The translations under genes were made by a program, and so were the position numbers. This document shows, in pieces, positions 10,501 through 20,300 of a DNA stretch of 25,647 nt (positions are counted from its first letter, which is position 1; each line of letters starts with the position of its first letter). This DNA is from Spirogloea muscicola (Eukaryota; Streptophyta; Zygnematophyceae; Spirogloeales; Spirogloeaceae). Under the pieces are notes generated by a model, which saw nothing but the letters and a program-made list of their open reading frames with translations, did not search any database and was not told the origin of the DNA. The stretch lies in contig WELB01000016.1 of assembly GCA_009602725.1 (NCBI GenBank), forward strand, positions 226,211 through 251,857. Direction: 5' to 3'.

Positions 10501-10688
10501 ACGGCATTTGCACTCCTTAAAGACACCAAGTTGGTGCGGCAACTTCAGCTGGCGTCACGTCAGCTGCAAAGGAGGGCTGCTGCCAAGATTGCGGGATCAA
10601 GGAAGGCTACCATGATGACCGCTTCCTCCAACGTGACTTCCCTCCGGAAGTCATACATGTCCACTATCGTGACCTTCAAGGTGTTCAT
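7558..10688 (-). CDS. TBC-domain RabGAP (plant Gyp1-like type), nine exons, complete
   Basis: It is a GTPase-activating protein for Rab GTPases in membrane traffic. Exons in coding order: 10688-10611, 10306-10005, 9646-9472, 9278-9162, 9005-8827, 8694-8601, 8443-8366, 8123-8022, 7710-7558. All borders are GT/AG, phases agree, total 425 aa. The start is the first ATG after an in-frame stop. Residues 1-60 (LKVTIVDMYDF, RVWWAYEANRGAGWYLQP) match the N terminus of plant TBC proteins. Residues about 55-115 are a Ser/Pro-rich linker. The TBC domain runs about 133-375: RKGIPLQLRPKVW, IEADLHRTFP with the arginine finger at about R189, VGYCQGMNF with the glutamine finger at about Q224, EEEAFWLLAVLLED, LSLVCTEWFLCIFAKSFP, TLRVWDVLFNEG. 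The end (FDKLGSMSMTTISRQRKKQQ) is also plant-like. Both catalytic residues are present. The Rab substrate cannot be inferred. Confidence 0.93.
9812..9850 (-). repeat. C-runs, i.e. G-quadruplex-like tract on the coding strand of a TBC intron
   Basis: Two long C-runs separated by CTCTCCTCCAAA lie in the TBC intron between exons 2 and 3 (9647-10004). On the transcribed-sense strand this gives four G-runs of three or more with short spacers, so the pre-mRNA could form a quadruplex. Confidence 0.75.
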
Positions 10689-11240
10689 GATGGCCTGAGC
10701 TCCTCATAAGCTGGAGTGCCCCATCGGAACGCAGAGCCACACCCGCGGGCCTAGCAGGCGCTAGACATCATATCTCCGCTGAGGCTCGCCAGCTGGAGTC
10801 CTGCTCGAGGACTTTGCCGAGCGACAGCCGCGCTCCCGGCCCGGCTCTCATCTGCGCGCTCTCATCCAAGCGGCCGCCGCGGTCTGGAGGCGACGCTCTG
10901 GAGCCCGGCGAAGCAGGCCAACCGCGGCGGACGCCAGCGGGCGACGCGTGCCCAGCCCGCATCTGCCGGCGCGGCCGCGGCGAGCTTGCCGAAAATCCGT
11001 GGTCTAAGACCAGAGGTCACGGCGCCACTGGCGGCGCGCGGCGCGCGGGCGGCGGCGGGCGCGGCGACGGAGGTGAGGCGCGGCGGGGCCCCGGCGGGCA
11101 CTCGCGGCGGCGCCGGCCTCGACGGGGGAGAAGGCACGAGGGAGGCCGAATCAGGCGAGTAAACCGATCAGGCATTAGCGCAAGAATGGGGGTTACATAC
11201 AACGAAGCCCTTCGCCAAGGGGGGGCAAGGTAACCGGTTG
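10689..11240. other. GC-rich island upstream of the TBC gene
   Basis: The first part is the TBC 5' flank. From about 10800 to 11150 the sequence is very GC-rich, with CGG/GGC runs and many CpG. Long frames are open on both strands but consist of low-complexity Arg/Ala/Gly/Pro, so I do not call a gene. A CpG-island-like promoter region is the simplest reading; decayed LINE 5' sequence is possible. Confidence 0.4.
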
Positions 11241-11365
11241 AGTGAATGCAGGCTGCGAACCTGGCTGGGAAGCCAGATTGAGCCAAGACACTGTTCATGC
11301 AAGGGGCACAACGGTGTGCAAACATTGGGACTACAGAAAGCGAAGCCCGAGGAGCTGGGAGAAGC

Positions 11366-11840
11366 AAGCGCGCCTGATTAAATGGTGGCTGGAGAGACCA
11401 GCCCAAGGAATGGACAAGGTCTGAAGGAGCCGGAGTGCTAAGGACTGAGACAGCAGCAAGCGGACTCTCAGTAACGTCTAATCAGTAGATGCAAGTCTGA
11501 ATAGCTAGCAGGCGGAAAGACGTCGCCCTGACGGAAGCCGGAGGCGGCCGCCAAAGCGCGGCCTGCGCGCAAGTGGACCGCGAAGGCAAGGGATCGCTGC
11601 AAAGAGATGGCCATGCCGTGCCATGCCAGTGCATCCGGAAGACTTGGGCGAGGGACCCGGCGGCATTGAAGCCAGGCTGCTCGCCCTGCTGCCCGGGGCG
11701 GCGGGCCGCTGCTCGCCGCGCAAGGCGGTGAAGCAGGTCAAGCCATTTTGCGCCACAAGCTGGGAGAGCTGTGGTGGCCAGGTCCGCATTTGCGCCCCTG
11801 ACGAGGAGACGGGCGCCAAGCGCAACGATGGGCGGGTCGT
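11366..11840 (-). mobile_element. LINE relic (copy 4), C-terminal end plus 3' UTR
   Basis: On the minus strand it reads CGAKWLDLLHRLARRAA, then AAGSLAQVFRM, then a shifted frame with GRRLSAC/FRLLAIQTC, matching copy 2 at nucleotide level up to its final stop. The 3' UTR follows (11480 down to 11366) with the hairpin arms at 11387-11392 and 11398-11403. A frameshift interrupts the conserved reading, so it is dead. Its upstream edge (toward 12000) is unclear. Confidence 0.75.
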
Positions 11841-11849
11841 CTCCTGAAA

Positions 11850-12540
11850 CGGCCGCTGTCGGGTGGCCGTTGTGAGAGAGGGGCGATTGTGGGAGCCTCT
11901 TCGGAGTATGGGGCCGATGGCTGTAACACACATATTGAGCACCAAGCGGACCACTTGAGTCGCTGTGCATTTTGACGCTTTCTGGCTCCTTCAAACTTTG
12001 TTCGTTCTATTTCTGGGCTGGCCAATCACAGCCATCGCCCTCTACTGGAGCTGTGTTCCTCTCTGACTGAGTCAGCTCTTCCATAGTGCACGAGCGCTAC
12101 TGCAAAAGAAATCTTCTCATCAAAGGGCAATGGCTGTGTAGAGGCAGCCCAACAAGGATCTGCTAACTAAGTATGGGCTAGGTCTAGAAGCGACGGAGCT
12201 GATAGCAACGAGCAATCGTTAAGGATGACAACGTGTGGCCGTGACTATCCCCAAAACTTCCTTGGTTTGTCCATTCAAGGCGGCTGGTGACAGCTGCTTG
12301 CTTCACTCTGTGGGAAACATATGCATGGTCACTTGGATGGCCAAGACCTCAGAGCAGACGTTGCAAGCATCGTGATCGTGAGATCTTATATTGACAGTGC
12401 TACCAGCACCACGACCACGTTGCACCATCTCATTTAGTTTTGCTTAGATACTCCAAAATAAAAAGGCCAAGTATAGATGCTGTATTCTTCCTACAAGCAA
12501 CATATCAGCTTACACTGCAAGCGGAAATGAAGCACCTGGG
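11850..12540. other. Gene-free stretch between two LINE relics
   Basis: No recognisable coding content on either strand. It holds an isolated hairpin repeat at 12016-12033 and otherwise unstructured sequence of balanced composition. Confidence 0.4.
12016..12033 (+). repeat. Solo hairpin repeat
   Basis: GGCTG (12016-12020), loop GCCAATCA, CAGCC (12029-12033), preceded by the pyrimidine-rich lead typical of the family. It has no attached LINE sequence. Confidence 0.6.
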
Positions 12541-12589
12541 CGAAATCGGAGCTGGGAGCAACTGGAGAAGCTCGCCCTGCCGGAAACTT

Positions 12590-12750
12590 GGGACGGGCTT
12601 GTCACAAGGGCTTGTCAATTGCCGTCCCGTATTCGGGCATCAGTTAGCGACCTCTATGCTGAGTCGTGGTTAGTGAGCGGGTCACCTTAGCAGCAGGTGA
12701 TGCACATCTGTCAATGTGCTTGCCTTTGTATTCAGCCACTCAGGCCCTCC
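12590..12750 (+). mobile_element. LINE relic (copy 3), extreme 3' end
   Basis: The sequence from about 12600 to 12690 aligns base by base, with scattered substitutions, to the end of copy 1 (5125-5215): the CGGGCATCAGTTAGCGACCT block and the GAGCGGGTCA following the stop. The shared TGTGCTTGCCTTTGTA of the 3' UTR follows. Substitutions have altered the conserved LTRGY ending. Confidence 0.75.
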
Positions 12751-13198
12751 GTCACATCAGCGTCTTTCTTTTCGGATTTGCATGTGCTTACCCGTGGGTA
12801 CTAATGTCACCCTGTTACCTTAGGCACCTTAGCATACTGCTCCGTAATATATAGCCCTGTTTATCCTGCACTAGATTCTGCCTGAACAATGTAGTGGCTT
12901 GAGTTGGCCTCCCTTTGCTTTCATGCGCACCGAGCGCCTCCTCTTTCTTTTCCATCACTGAATACACGCTCGTTACCTGAGGCGGGCGGATAGAGTGGGG
13001 GGGCCGCCGGCAGCTCGCCTCAAAGATAGCTGCAAGCCGTCCGATGCGGCCTGGTGCGTGACCCCTTGCCGTCCGTTAGCCACGGCGATAGAACCCCCCT
13101 CCACTGTCGGGCACAGATCTTCTGGCACAAACCCCTCGCAGCATAGCCTTCCGAGACCCCCCGCCGCGTCTTTCCGCGCGCGCCTGCACCACCGCGGC

Positions 13199-13232
<34 letters not shown>

Positions 13233-13276
13233 AGGAGCACTGGTTGCGGTGCAGTGTGAGCGCAGCGCCGGCGGCC
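12751..13276. other. 5' flank of NAC-alpha
   Basis: This holds the presumed promoter and 5' UTR of the gene starting at 13277. The last 100 bp are GC-rich and include a CGG run. The minus-strand frames here are poly-Pro/Arg shadows. Confidence 0.45.
13202..13232. repeat. (CGG)n microsatellite in the presumed NAC-alpha 5' UTR
   Basis: About ten pure CGG units end 44 bp before the NAC-alpha start codon, so they probably lie in the 5' leader. Confidence 0.85.
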
Positions 13277-15207
13277 ATGACGGCCGAGACCGCCGCCGCG
13301 CTCCAGGGTGAGCTCCTGGACCGAGGCGCCCCGCCGCTTATGCCGGGAAGCTGATAGTCGCACAGACCGCGCAGTTGGTTGGCGCAGCGCCTCGGGCTTT
13401 TGCCCAGGTTGGCGGCGCCGACCTCAAGCACTGCGCCTGTCGGCCTGCAGCTCGGGCCCGCGTCATTGTGGTCTGCTGGCGAGCTAGTAGGAATATGTGG
13501 GTCTGAAAGCACTGGAGGCAACCAGGATATTGGCATTTTGTTGCAGGGTATAAGGCATTGCATAGCAACAAGCCCCAAAGAGCAGGATTGTGTGAGCTGC
13601 CAGAAGACGTTAGGGCAGTCGCAAGACTTGTTAAGACGTGTGAAGGGGCTGTCGTGGCAGCAGCTTCTGCGTAATGACTCTGCTAGTGTACCGGCTAGGA
13701 CATGTGACTACAATGCGCTCATCTGCAACAGTGGATATTTCTTTTCTCAAGACATTGCCAGAGGTGTCTGCGTGCAAGAGTTAGTGAATGACCTAGGGAG
13801 TGGGAATGGGATGTAAGGGAGAGCCCTTGCTGCAGAGTCACCCCTTGAAGCTTGGTGGATGTTAACCATGCGAAGGAACCTGCTCAGCTGTCAATATATC
13901 CGACATTGAGGGGCTGCTCGGCACATGCATTCACCTACATTGACAGGTGATTTGGAGGTCAAAAAGAAGGAGGATGAGGTCACTGTGGAGGACGATAAGG
14001 AGGAAGAGGAAGACGACGACGAGGATGATGATGATGACGAGGACGACGATGAGGGTGATGAGGGCGCTGACGAAGATGAGGGTGGAGAGGGAGCTGAAGG
14101 AGGAGCAGAAGGTGGCCGCAAGGGCAAGCAGGTGCCTGCAATGGACTCTTGCACGTTAGGTGCACCATGCGTATGTCACTTGTGGAGAATGCCAACACTA
14201 ACTGGAGTCTGTCGCAGTCCTGCAAACATCAAGAGGTTGTGGAGTATGGGGCCTTGCAGTCTTCTGATATACTTTCACTTGGCACCACTGTTTGTCTGTC
14301 AGAGTCGGAGCGAGAAGAAGAGTCGCAAAGCAATTCAGAAGCTCGGACTTAAGCTGATTGCGGGTGTCTCAAGAGTAACGATCAAGCAGGTAAGCATTGT
14401 CTCATCCTTAGTAGTCTGCTAGCAAGGTGTTCTGCGATGGGTCTGCTGCCACTGCTGTTGCCTACTTACTGATTTTTATGTGATGAAGCAGCCTTCAGCT
14501 GCCTGTTCTAGGCTGGCCTCTCATAGCCACTGCCCTCTCCTCGAAGCATCCCTTGTTTCTTCTGTTATGGAGGTCTCCCGTTTGTCCAAGCGAGTAGCTG
14601 GCTTGTTGACAGGAACGGCATAGTTCTATCAACCTGGCTGCTGCATACGTCATTAACCACCCTTCTGTATGCCTCCTTGCATCAGAACAAGAACACTCTC
14701 TTTGCCATATCCAAGCCTGACGTGTTTAAGAGTCCAGCATCTGACACGTACATCATCTTTGGAGAGATAGAGGACCTCAGTTCTCAAGTTCAGTCGCAGG
14801 CCGCTGAACAGGTGTTACAACTATCACAAACTACTGTCCCAAACTCGCTATCTCTGTCCGTTGTCATAACCTCCCAAAGTCTCAAAACTCTCTACTTTGT
14901 GCTACTCAGGCCGCGGATTCAAGAGATCATCTGTTCTAAGTCAGCCAAAGTTAACCTGTGTGATGACGCGGATGTGTGGTGTCACTTTCAGTTTAAGGTA
15001 CCAGACTTTGGCCCCGCTCAGGCCAAGGCGGAACCGGCGTCCATCACAGAGGTGGAGGAGGACGAGGATGTGGACGCGACTGGGGTGGAAGAGAAGGACA
15101 TTGAGCTTGTGATGACACAAGCGGGTGTCAGTCGCGCTAAGGCTGTAGCAGCCCTTAAGGGCACCGAGGGTGACATTGTGGATGCTATCATGAAGCTCAC
15201 TACTTGA
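13277..15207 (+). CDS. NACA: Nascent polypeptide-associated complex subunit alpha, five exons, complete
   Basis: With NAC-beta (BTF3) it forms the cytosolic ribosome-bound NAC that shields nascent chains and limits mistargeting to the ER. Exons: 13277-13307, 13947-14131, 14303-14389, 14686-14811, 14992-15207; phases agree, 214 aa. Exon 1 encodes only MTAETAAALQ plus one base and was placed by phase and by the GTGAGC donor. Residues 12-72 form an acidic Glu/Asp tract ending in a basic GRKGK turn. The NAC domain (about 73-146) shows SRSEKKSRKAIQKLGLK, GVSRVTIKQ, LFAISKPDVFKSPASDTY, IEDLSSQ and AAEQF. The C-terminal UBA-like domain (about 174-214) shows DIELVMTQAGVSRAKAV and GDIVDAIMKLT. Between FGE and IEDLS the usual two residues (AK) are missing. 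Neighbours are unrelated. Confidence 0.96.
14511..14528 (+). repeat. Hairpin repeat inside NAC-alpha intron 3
   Basis: A diverged copy (GGCT at 14511-14514, AGCC at 14525-14528, with CTGGCCTCTC between as in the LINE 3' UTR) lies in the intron from 14390 to 14685, in the same orientation as the gene. Confidence 0.55.
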
Positions 15208-15630
15208 TCTACACATCAACCCCTCGGACGTTTTCAAAGAACTTTGAGAACCAAGCAGCTAGTTACCTCTTTGTCGCCATATTTTCTGCTGATGCGGGAG
15301 CTCGTGTTGGCTGGAGGGCACCAAAGCTGCTTGCTGAGTTCTTATTGTACTTGACCAAACCACCTGCAAAGCTATTCTTGCTTGCCTGCACGCACAAACT
15401 GTGCAGTTGTACAGATGTACGCAGAAAGAATCTGTAGATTGCGGGCATCAAAGCCGAGTCAGCGGATTGTGAGAGCAATATGGCAGAGTTAGCGGGCGGG
15501 TGGGGTTCTTATGCCACAATTCTTCTTATGCGCCTGTCAGCATCGCTGCAGCGGTCAGTGGCGCACGCGTTGCATCTGCATGCCGGTCGCGCTTGGCTGC
15601 AGCCTCAGCAGAAGCTAGTGCTTCCCCTGG
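15208..15630. other. NAC-alpha 3' flank
   Basis: This is the 3' UTR and downstream sequence of NAC-alpha. No gene is recognisable. A TGTAG near 15433 is the nearest thing to an algal TGTAA polyadenylation signal, and that is weak. Confidence 0.4.
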
Positions 15631-15639
15631 CCCCTTCTC

Positions 15640-15958
15640 GTCCTTAATTCATTCTTTTTTGGGCTGGCTTTTATCAGCCCCTGTCCTCAATGGGCGCGCC
15701 CTTCTCCGACAGGACAATTTCGTGTATTCGACAGGGGACCTGCTACCCGGCAACTAGTTTCTCCGACCTGCGGCTGCTCAACAGGGGATATTTGGCACCC
15801 GGTGGCCACTCGAAAGTCGCTGTGTCATCTAGGGACATTGTCCATTCCTTTTTGGGCTGGCTTTGCCAGCCACTCTTCTCTATGGGCGCGCACTTCTCTC
15901 TTTGCCAGCCCCTTTGGTTCTTTTCGGGCTGGCTTCTCACAGCCCTTGCCCGATGCCG
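15640..15958 (+). repeat. Cluster of three hairpin repeats
   Basis: Three units, each led by a T-rich stretch and mostly preceded by CATTC, carry stem-loops with the same arms but different loops: 15661-15680 (GGGCTG/CAGCCC), 15855-15871 (GGCTGGC/GCCAGCC, 3-nt loop) and 15926-15945 (GGGCTG/CAGCCC). The first two are followed by a T/C-rich stretch and ATGGGCGCGC. An incomplete fourth (GCCAGCCCCT) lies between the last two. The block runs directly into LINE copy 2. Confidence 0.75.
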
Positions 15959-16690
15959 GAACGCGATGTTCGGCATATTTGTCGAAGCCGGTTACACTGT
16001 GGCGCTGGAGAACTCCAGCATCATGCCTCTGACTGCTAGGGCGGACGGCCGTCTCCACACACGGCGCGCCGCTCTCGCTAGCGCGCTCGGCGGGGGGCCT
16101 CGGCTCATTGCCGACGTCGTCACAACGGACTCTTGGATTCCAGGAGCGCTACACGCTCGGCGGAGGAGGCGGGCTACGCCGTCCGCCAAGCGGCCGACGC
16201 GAAGGATCGCGAAGTACTCGGATCACCCGGTAGGCGACGAGTTTGTCCCACTCGCCGTCGTGTACACGGCGCCTTTGGCGCCAAATGGCTTGACCTACTT
16301 CACCGCCTTGCGCGGCGGGCAGCGGCCCGCCGCCCCGGGCAGCAGGGCGAGCTGCCTGGCTTCCATTTCGCCGGGTCCCTCGCCCAAGTTTTCCGGATGC
16401 GCCTGGCCGTCTCTTTGCAGCGGTCCCTAGCTTTTGCGGTCCACTTGCGCGCAGGCCGCGCTCTGGCGGCGGCCTCCGGCTTCCGTCAGGGCGGCGTCTT
16501 TCCGCCTGCTAGCTACTCAGATTTGCATCTACTGACGAGAGGTTACTGAGAGTTCGCTTACTGCTGTCTCAGTCCCTAGCACTCCGACTCCTTCAGACCT
16601 TGTCCATTCTTTTGGGCTGGCCTCTCCCAGCCACCAGTTAATCTGGCCGCGCTTGCTCTCTTGCCCCCCTTGGGAGAGCCACTTCTTCTT
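15959..16690 (+). mobile_element. LINE relic (copy 2), C-terminal end plus 3' UTR
   Basis: The reading shows VEAGYTVALENSSIMPLT, GGGPRLIADVVTTDS and KYSDHPVGDEFVPLAVVYT, then a one-base frame change near 16275, then FGAKWLDLLHRLARRAA, GSLAQVFRMRLAVSLQR, FRQGGVFPPASYSD and LHLLTRGY with the stop at 16547-16549. A further frame change is likely between TTDS and KYSD, because the helix AEEAGYAVRQAADAK sits in another frame there. It aligns with copies 1 and 4. The 3' UTR carries the hairpin at 16615-16632. No RT core precedes it, so it is a 5'-truncated, inactive copy. Confidence 0.8.
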
Positions 16691-16985
16691 TGGTTATGTA
16701 GGTCTTGAGAGGTGCTTGCCTTTGTACGTGGCCATTTGGCCTTCGTTTGTTTCAAATACACGACAATTCTCTTTGCCAGCCCCTCTTCTCTATGGGCGAG
16801 CACTTTCTTCTTGTCTGCCTGGTCTATGGCTCCGTCATCAACACCTGTTCGCATCTACGCTGCTGGCCTTTATTTTTGGGCTGGCTTTGCCAGCCACTCT
16901 TCTCTATGGGCGAGCTCTTTCTTTTCTTTTCTTCTTTTTCTTCTTTCACAGCCGCTCTTCTAACATCAGCATTCTTGTCATTTAA
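16691..16985 (+). mobile_element. LINE 3'-UTR tail and further hairpin repeats
   Basis: 16693-16760 repeats the block that follows the stop of copy 1 (5226-5293), including TGCTTGCCTTTGTAC and GGCCATTTGGCCTTCGTTTG. A half hairpin unit (about 16776-16805) and a complete one (GGCTGGC/GCCAGCC, 16879-16895, then CTCTTCTCTATGGGCGAG) follow. A T/C-rich run (about 16915-16950) may be the decayed tail. Confidence 0.7.
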
Positions 16986-17336
16986 CGCTTTTCTGGCCCC
17001 GTCGAATGTCACTCATTCTTCCATCTGAGCTGGCGCCCGCCGGCGCCCGTCGCGCCGCGGCCCGCGCGAAATCCCAGCGCCGCCGAGACTCGATTCCTGG
17101 CCGCCAGTCTGCGGGCCGCGGAAGCTCCGTGACTCCGGCAACGGCGGCGCCGGCGGCGGTGGCGGCGGTGGCGGCGGGCAGTGATGGAGCCCGCAGGCCT
17201 GCGCCGCCGCCTCGTGCGGCGATGCCCGAGCCGCTGCTTGCGCCGCGCGGCGGCCTGCCACCCTCGGCGCTGACAACGAGCCTTCTGCAGAGGCTCGCTC
17301 CTCGCTCGGATCCTGGCTCCGCTCCTCCACGCAGAC
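16986..17336. other. 5' flank of ELG1, GC-rich
   Basis: Presumed promoter and 5' UTR. Several long frames run through the GGC/CGG-rich part, including an open plus frame from 17006, but they are low-complexity. They also do not splice in phase to the next exon, whereas the short ATG at 17337 does. Confidence 0.5.
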
Positions 17337-20300
17337 ATGCTGACTTACTTCAAGCCTTTACAGCAAGGTACTTCAAGACGTGTAGCCCGAGCTCTGTGCT
17401 GACAGGCGAGCTTCACTGACAGCGCTGCCGGATGCTGGTGGTCATCAGGACTATCGCGATGCCGTTACCTGGCTATGTAGTAAGGTCCTATCGAAGTAAG
17501 TGCAAATTTGTGATTTGCATTCAGTGTGTTGCGAGTCCTGCAGGTGAATCTGATGGGCGGTTGCAGGCCGCAGCAACGCTTCCGGTTCAGCACAAGAAGC
17601 GTAAGAAGCACGTCAGCAACACAGAGAAATGCCAGGAGGCAACAGAAGGTCAAGCCCCACGCAGAGCATTGCCAACAACTCACAATCTCCGCACTGAAGC
17701 ACGACTCGGTGCTGAGGTACGTCTTCAGCGTTTGCTTTGGTAGCTAGTGCAAGCTCTTCATTGACTTGTTTGTCTATTGTACTCGCCCTATCTCATGCCT
17801 GCAGCTTTGTTGCAGGCGACTCGTAGTGTCAATAGCTGAGTGTGCAGGTGCCGAGTTCTGTTTGTGCAGTGTCCTGCTATTCACTTCACACCCATACTGT
17901 GGGTTTGATACCTCTTCTCTGTCAGGAGGATGCAAGGCTTAGTGCTGGGAAAGCCCCTCACCCATTCTTCCAACCTCAACCTGAGAAGTTTGAGAAATCC
18001 ACTGCCACGATTGACTTGATTGCCCTTGAGGCTGTGGATCTTCCACAGCCTCCACAAGTTGAGGGCAGGCAGCTGCTTGAACCATCTTCTCCATTGCATG
18101 TGACACAGCTCATCGACAAGGTGAGGAGGATGGCTGGAAGGGTTGTTCCAATCACTCACAGTCTCCTATCTAATTTCGTTCCTGTGCCTAACCCTAGATG
18201 ACGATATTGTAGATGATTTTGAAGTAGACTACTGCTTACTCATTGCCAGCACACTTAAAAGGAGGTTGGCTACCCACTTTTCAGGGAGAAGGAAATGAGG
18301 TTGCATGGCCGAAAAATCAACTTCATTATGATTGTAAGGGGGACATTGCCAGAGAAGATGGTGGATTACAGGTTGAGCAAGTGTCATATGAGCAGCTGCT
18401 CCTTGTGTCCCCTGACACCAGAGTGTTTAAGGTTTGCTTTGATTTACTTGATCTGCCTGCAAATAAGCAATGCAGACTGCTATAAGTGGAGCCGCTTGTT
18501 GAGGTCATGTATTGATGAGTGGTCAAAGCTCAATGTGTGTGTCACCACTACTGGTGGTACAAGTGAGACCTTTCTCACTCTTGACCTTGATATGGCAGGA
18601 GAGTGTAGGCACTGAAGAAGCATCTCCAACAACATCTTACTTGTCATATACAGACGAAATAAGAAGGTGGGCTGCCAAAGTAAAGCAGGCAGCACATGTC
18701 CAGCTTAGTGTGAACCCCTGTTTGCTGGGCTTGGTGCATGTTATCTTACATACTTGCGGACTTCTGCATTTGCTTGTACCATTTAATAAGGATATCATCA
18801 TCACGCGGAGAAGATAAGAGTGAAATTGCAGTGTAGACAGATTTCCTGATATATTGGACTTCAGTATTCTAACTGGCTCTAGAAGCTCAGGTTCTGTTCT
18901 GCAGTGCTGCAAGCAGGAGAAGCTCCTGACAACATATTGTTGGAGCCTTGTCAAGCTGCTGTACATCCTACAGAAGATGCTAGCTCAAGTCCCCTGTACA
19001 GTAATATGCTCTGGACTGAACGTCACCGTCCTTTGTTTCTTGACAAGGTAATGAGGCTCTCAGCGCAAGTGCGCCAGCAACTTTTTAGAGATAGATGCGT
19101 ACGGAAAGAATAAGTATTCAAGCCCTGCAATAACGCTGAAGCTGTAAGAAGGACCACATGCAAAGGACTACATCACAACTTGCTTACTGCCTGTTGGTGC
19201 TTTGAGCTCCCTTGAAATATGCAGATGTGTGGAAACAAGGACGAGTTGCAAGCTCTCAGACGATGGTTGTCGGACTGGAAAGAGAGGATACAGGCAATTA
19301 GTCGATCACAAGACATTAAAAGGGCGGCTCAAGGAGAGCACACCAGAAGCTGCATTGCTTCTGATGTAGTTGACACCACTGCTAATGACTGTCAGCTCGA
19401 TGATGACAGTGGACTCCAGAACCCTCTCCTACTTCGTGGACCTGTTGGGGTGAGTACATTGTTGTGCACTTCTAATTGTATCCTTGGTTGCTCTGCTTGG
19501 AAGTTGGTTGCCTCCTGGGCCCCGTCAAGCACAAGTCTGAGAACGCTGATGCACTATCTTAGCTGCATGCTGCACAAGCTAAGAGGATCTTATGTATGAG
19601 TGGTTGTGCAACAATTCAGGTGGGCAAGACTGCTGCAGTATATGTTTGTGCAAGGGAGGTGGGCTTCAACATTCTCGAGGTACTTATCTAGGGCTTCACC
19701 ATGAAAACTACATCTGTTGTACTGTATATATCTGCCAGTGCATTTCAAGTAAGAAGTGAGCAGTCAAGAGCTGATGATTGATATACTGTAACATTCTTTT
19801 GACATACTATTCAACATCTCACGAGTTGAATAGTATTGTGCTGGCTCAGGTGAATGCGTCTGATCAACGCAGTAGCTCTTATCTTAAAAGCAGGATCGGG
19901 GAGGCTTTGGCATCACATGGTCTTCGTCACTGGTGAAGACAACAGCTTTGACTTCATCTTCAACGCAGGAAGAAGATCTTTATCCTGCATTGGCTTTTGT
20001 AAGACTTTAAGGTTGCAAGAATACCATTCCTTTCAGCAAGAGATTCTTAACATTCTTGAAATGGCACCATCCTCAACTGGATGTAGAAAGCGACCCAATC
20101 ATGTTCTTGCTGTCTATGTCTCAGATCAATATTATATTACTTCCTCTGCAGGTCCTCAGAGGAGAAGGAGGAGGAGCAAAAGCAAGAGACAGGACTCCAC
20201 ACCAAGGTACAGAAGCCTAAGGAAAGAGAAGGAAGGCGTGGCTGGGAGCAATTAAGATGGAGCTCAGCTCCCAAAACACCTGTCGTCCTTCCTGGATCAC

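Noticed and set aside
10814-11233. 139-codon plus frame in the GC island
   Set aside because: Low-complexity Arg/Gly/Ala and equally open on the other strand; nothing recognisable.
12973-13578. 201-codon minus frame opposite NAC-alpha exon 1
   Set aside because: A poly-Arg/Pro shadow of the CGG repeat; the plus-strand NAC-alpha start and donor explain the region.
14677-15207. A single 176-codon exon for the NAC-alpha C terminus
   Set aside because: The stretch 14812-14991 has GT...AG borders, interrupts AAEQ/FKVP exactly where the family is continuous, and encodes nothing NAC-like.
15640-16900. CRISPR-like or Helitron-like array from the repeated hairpins
   Set aside because: Spacing is irregular, the units are diverged, and this is eukaryotic DNA. 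Helitrons leave no target duplication, whereas one copy here has a 9-bp duplication; no Helitron CTRR terminus was evident.
17006-17419. 137-codon plus frame as the N terminus of ELG1
   Set aside because: It is Ala/Pro/Arg low complexity, and at the donor after 17367 its phase would meet a stop in the next exon. The ATG at 17337 in another frame splices in phase.
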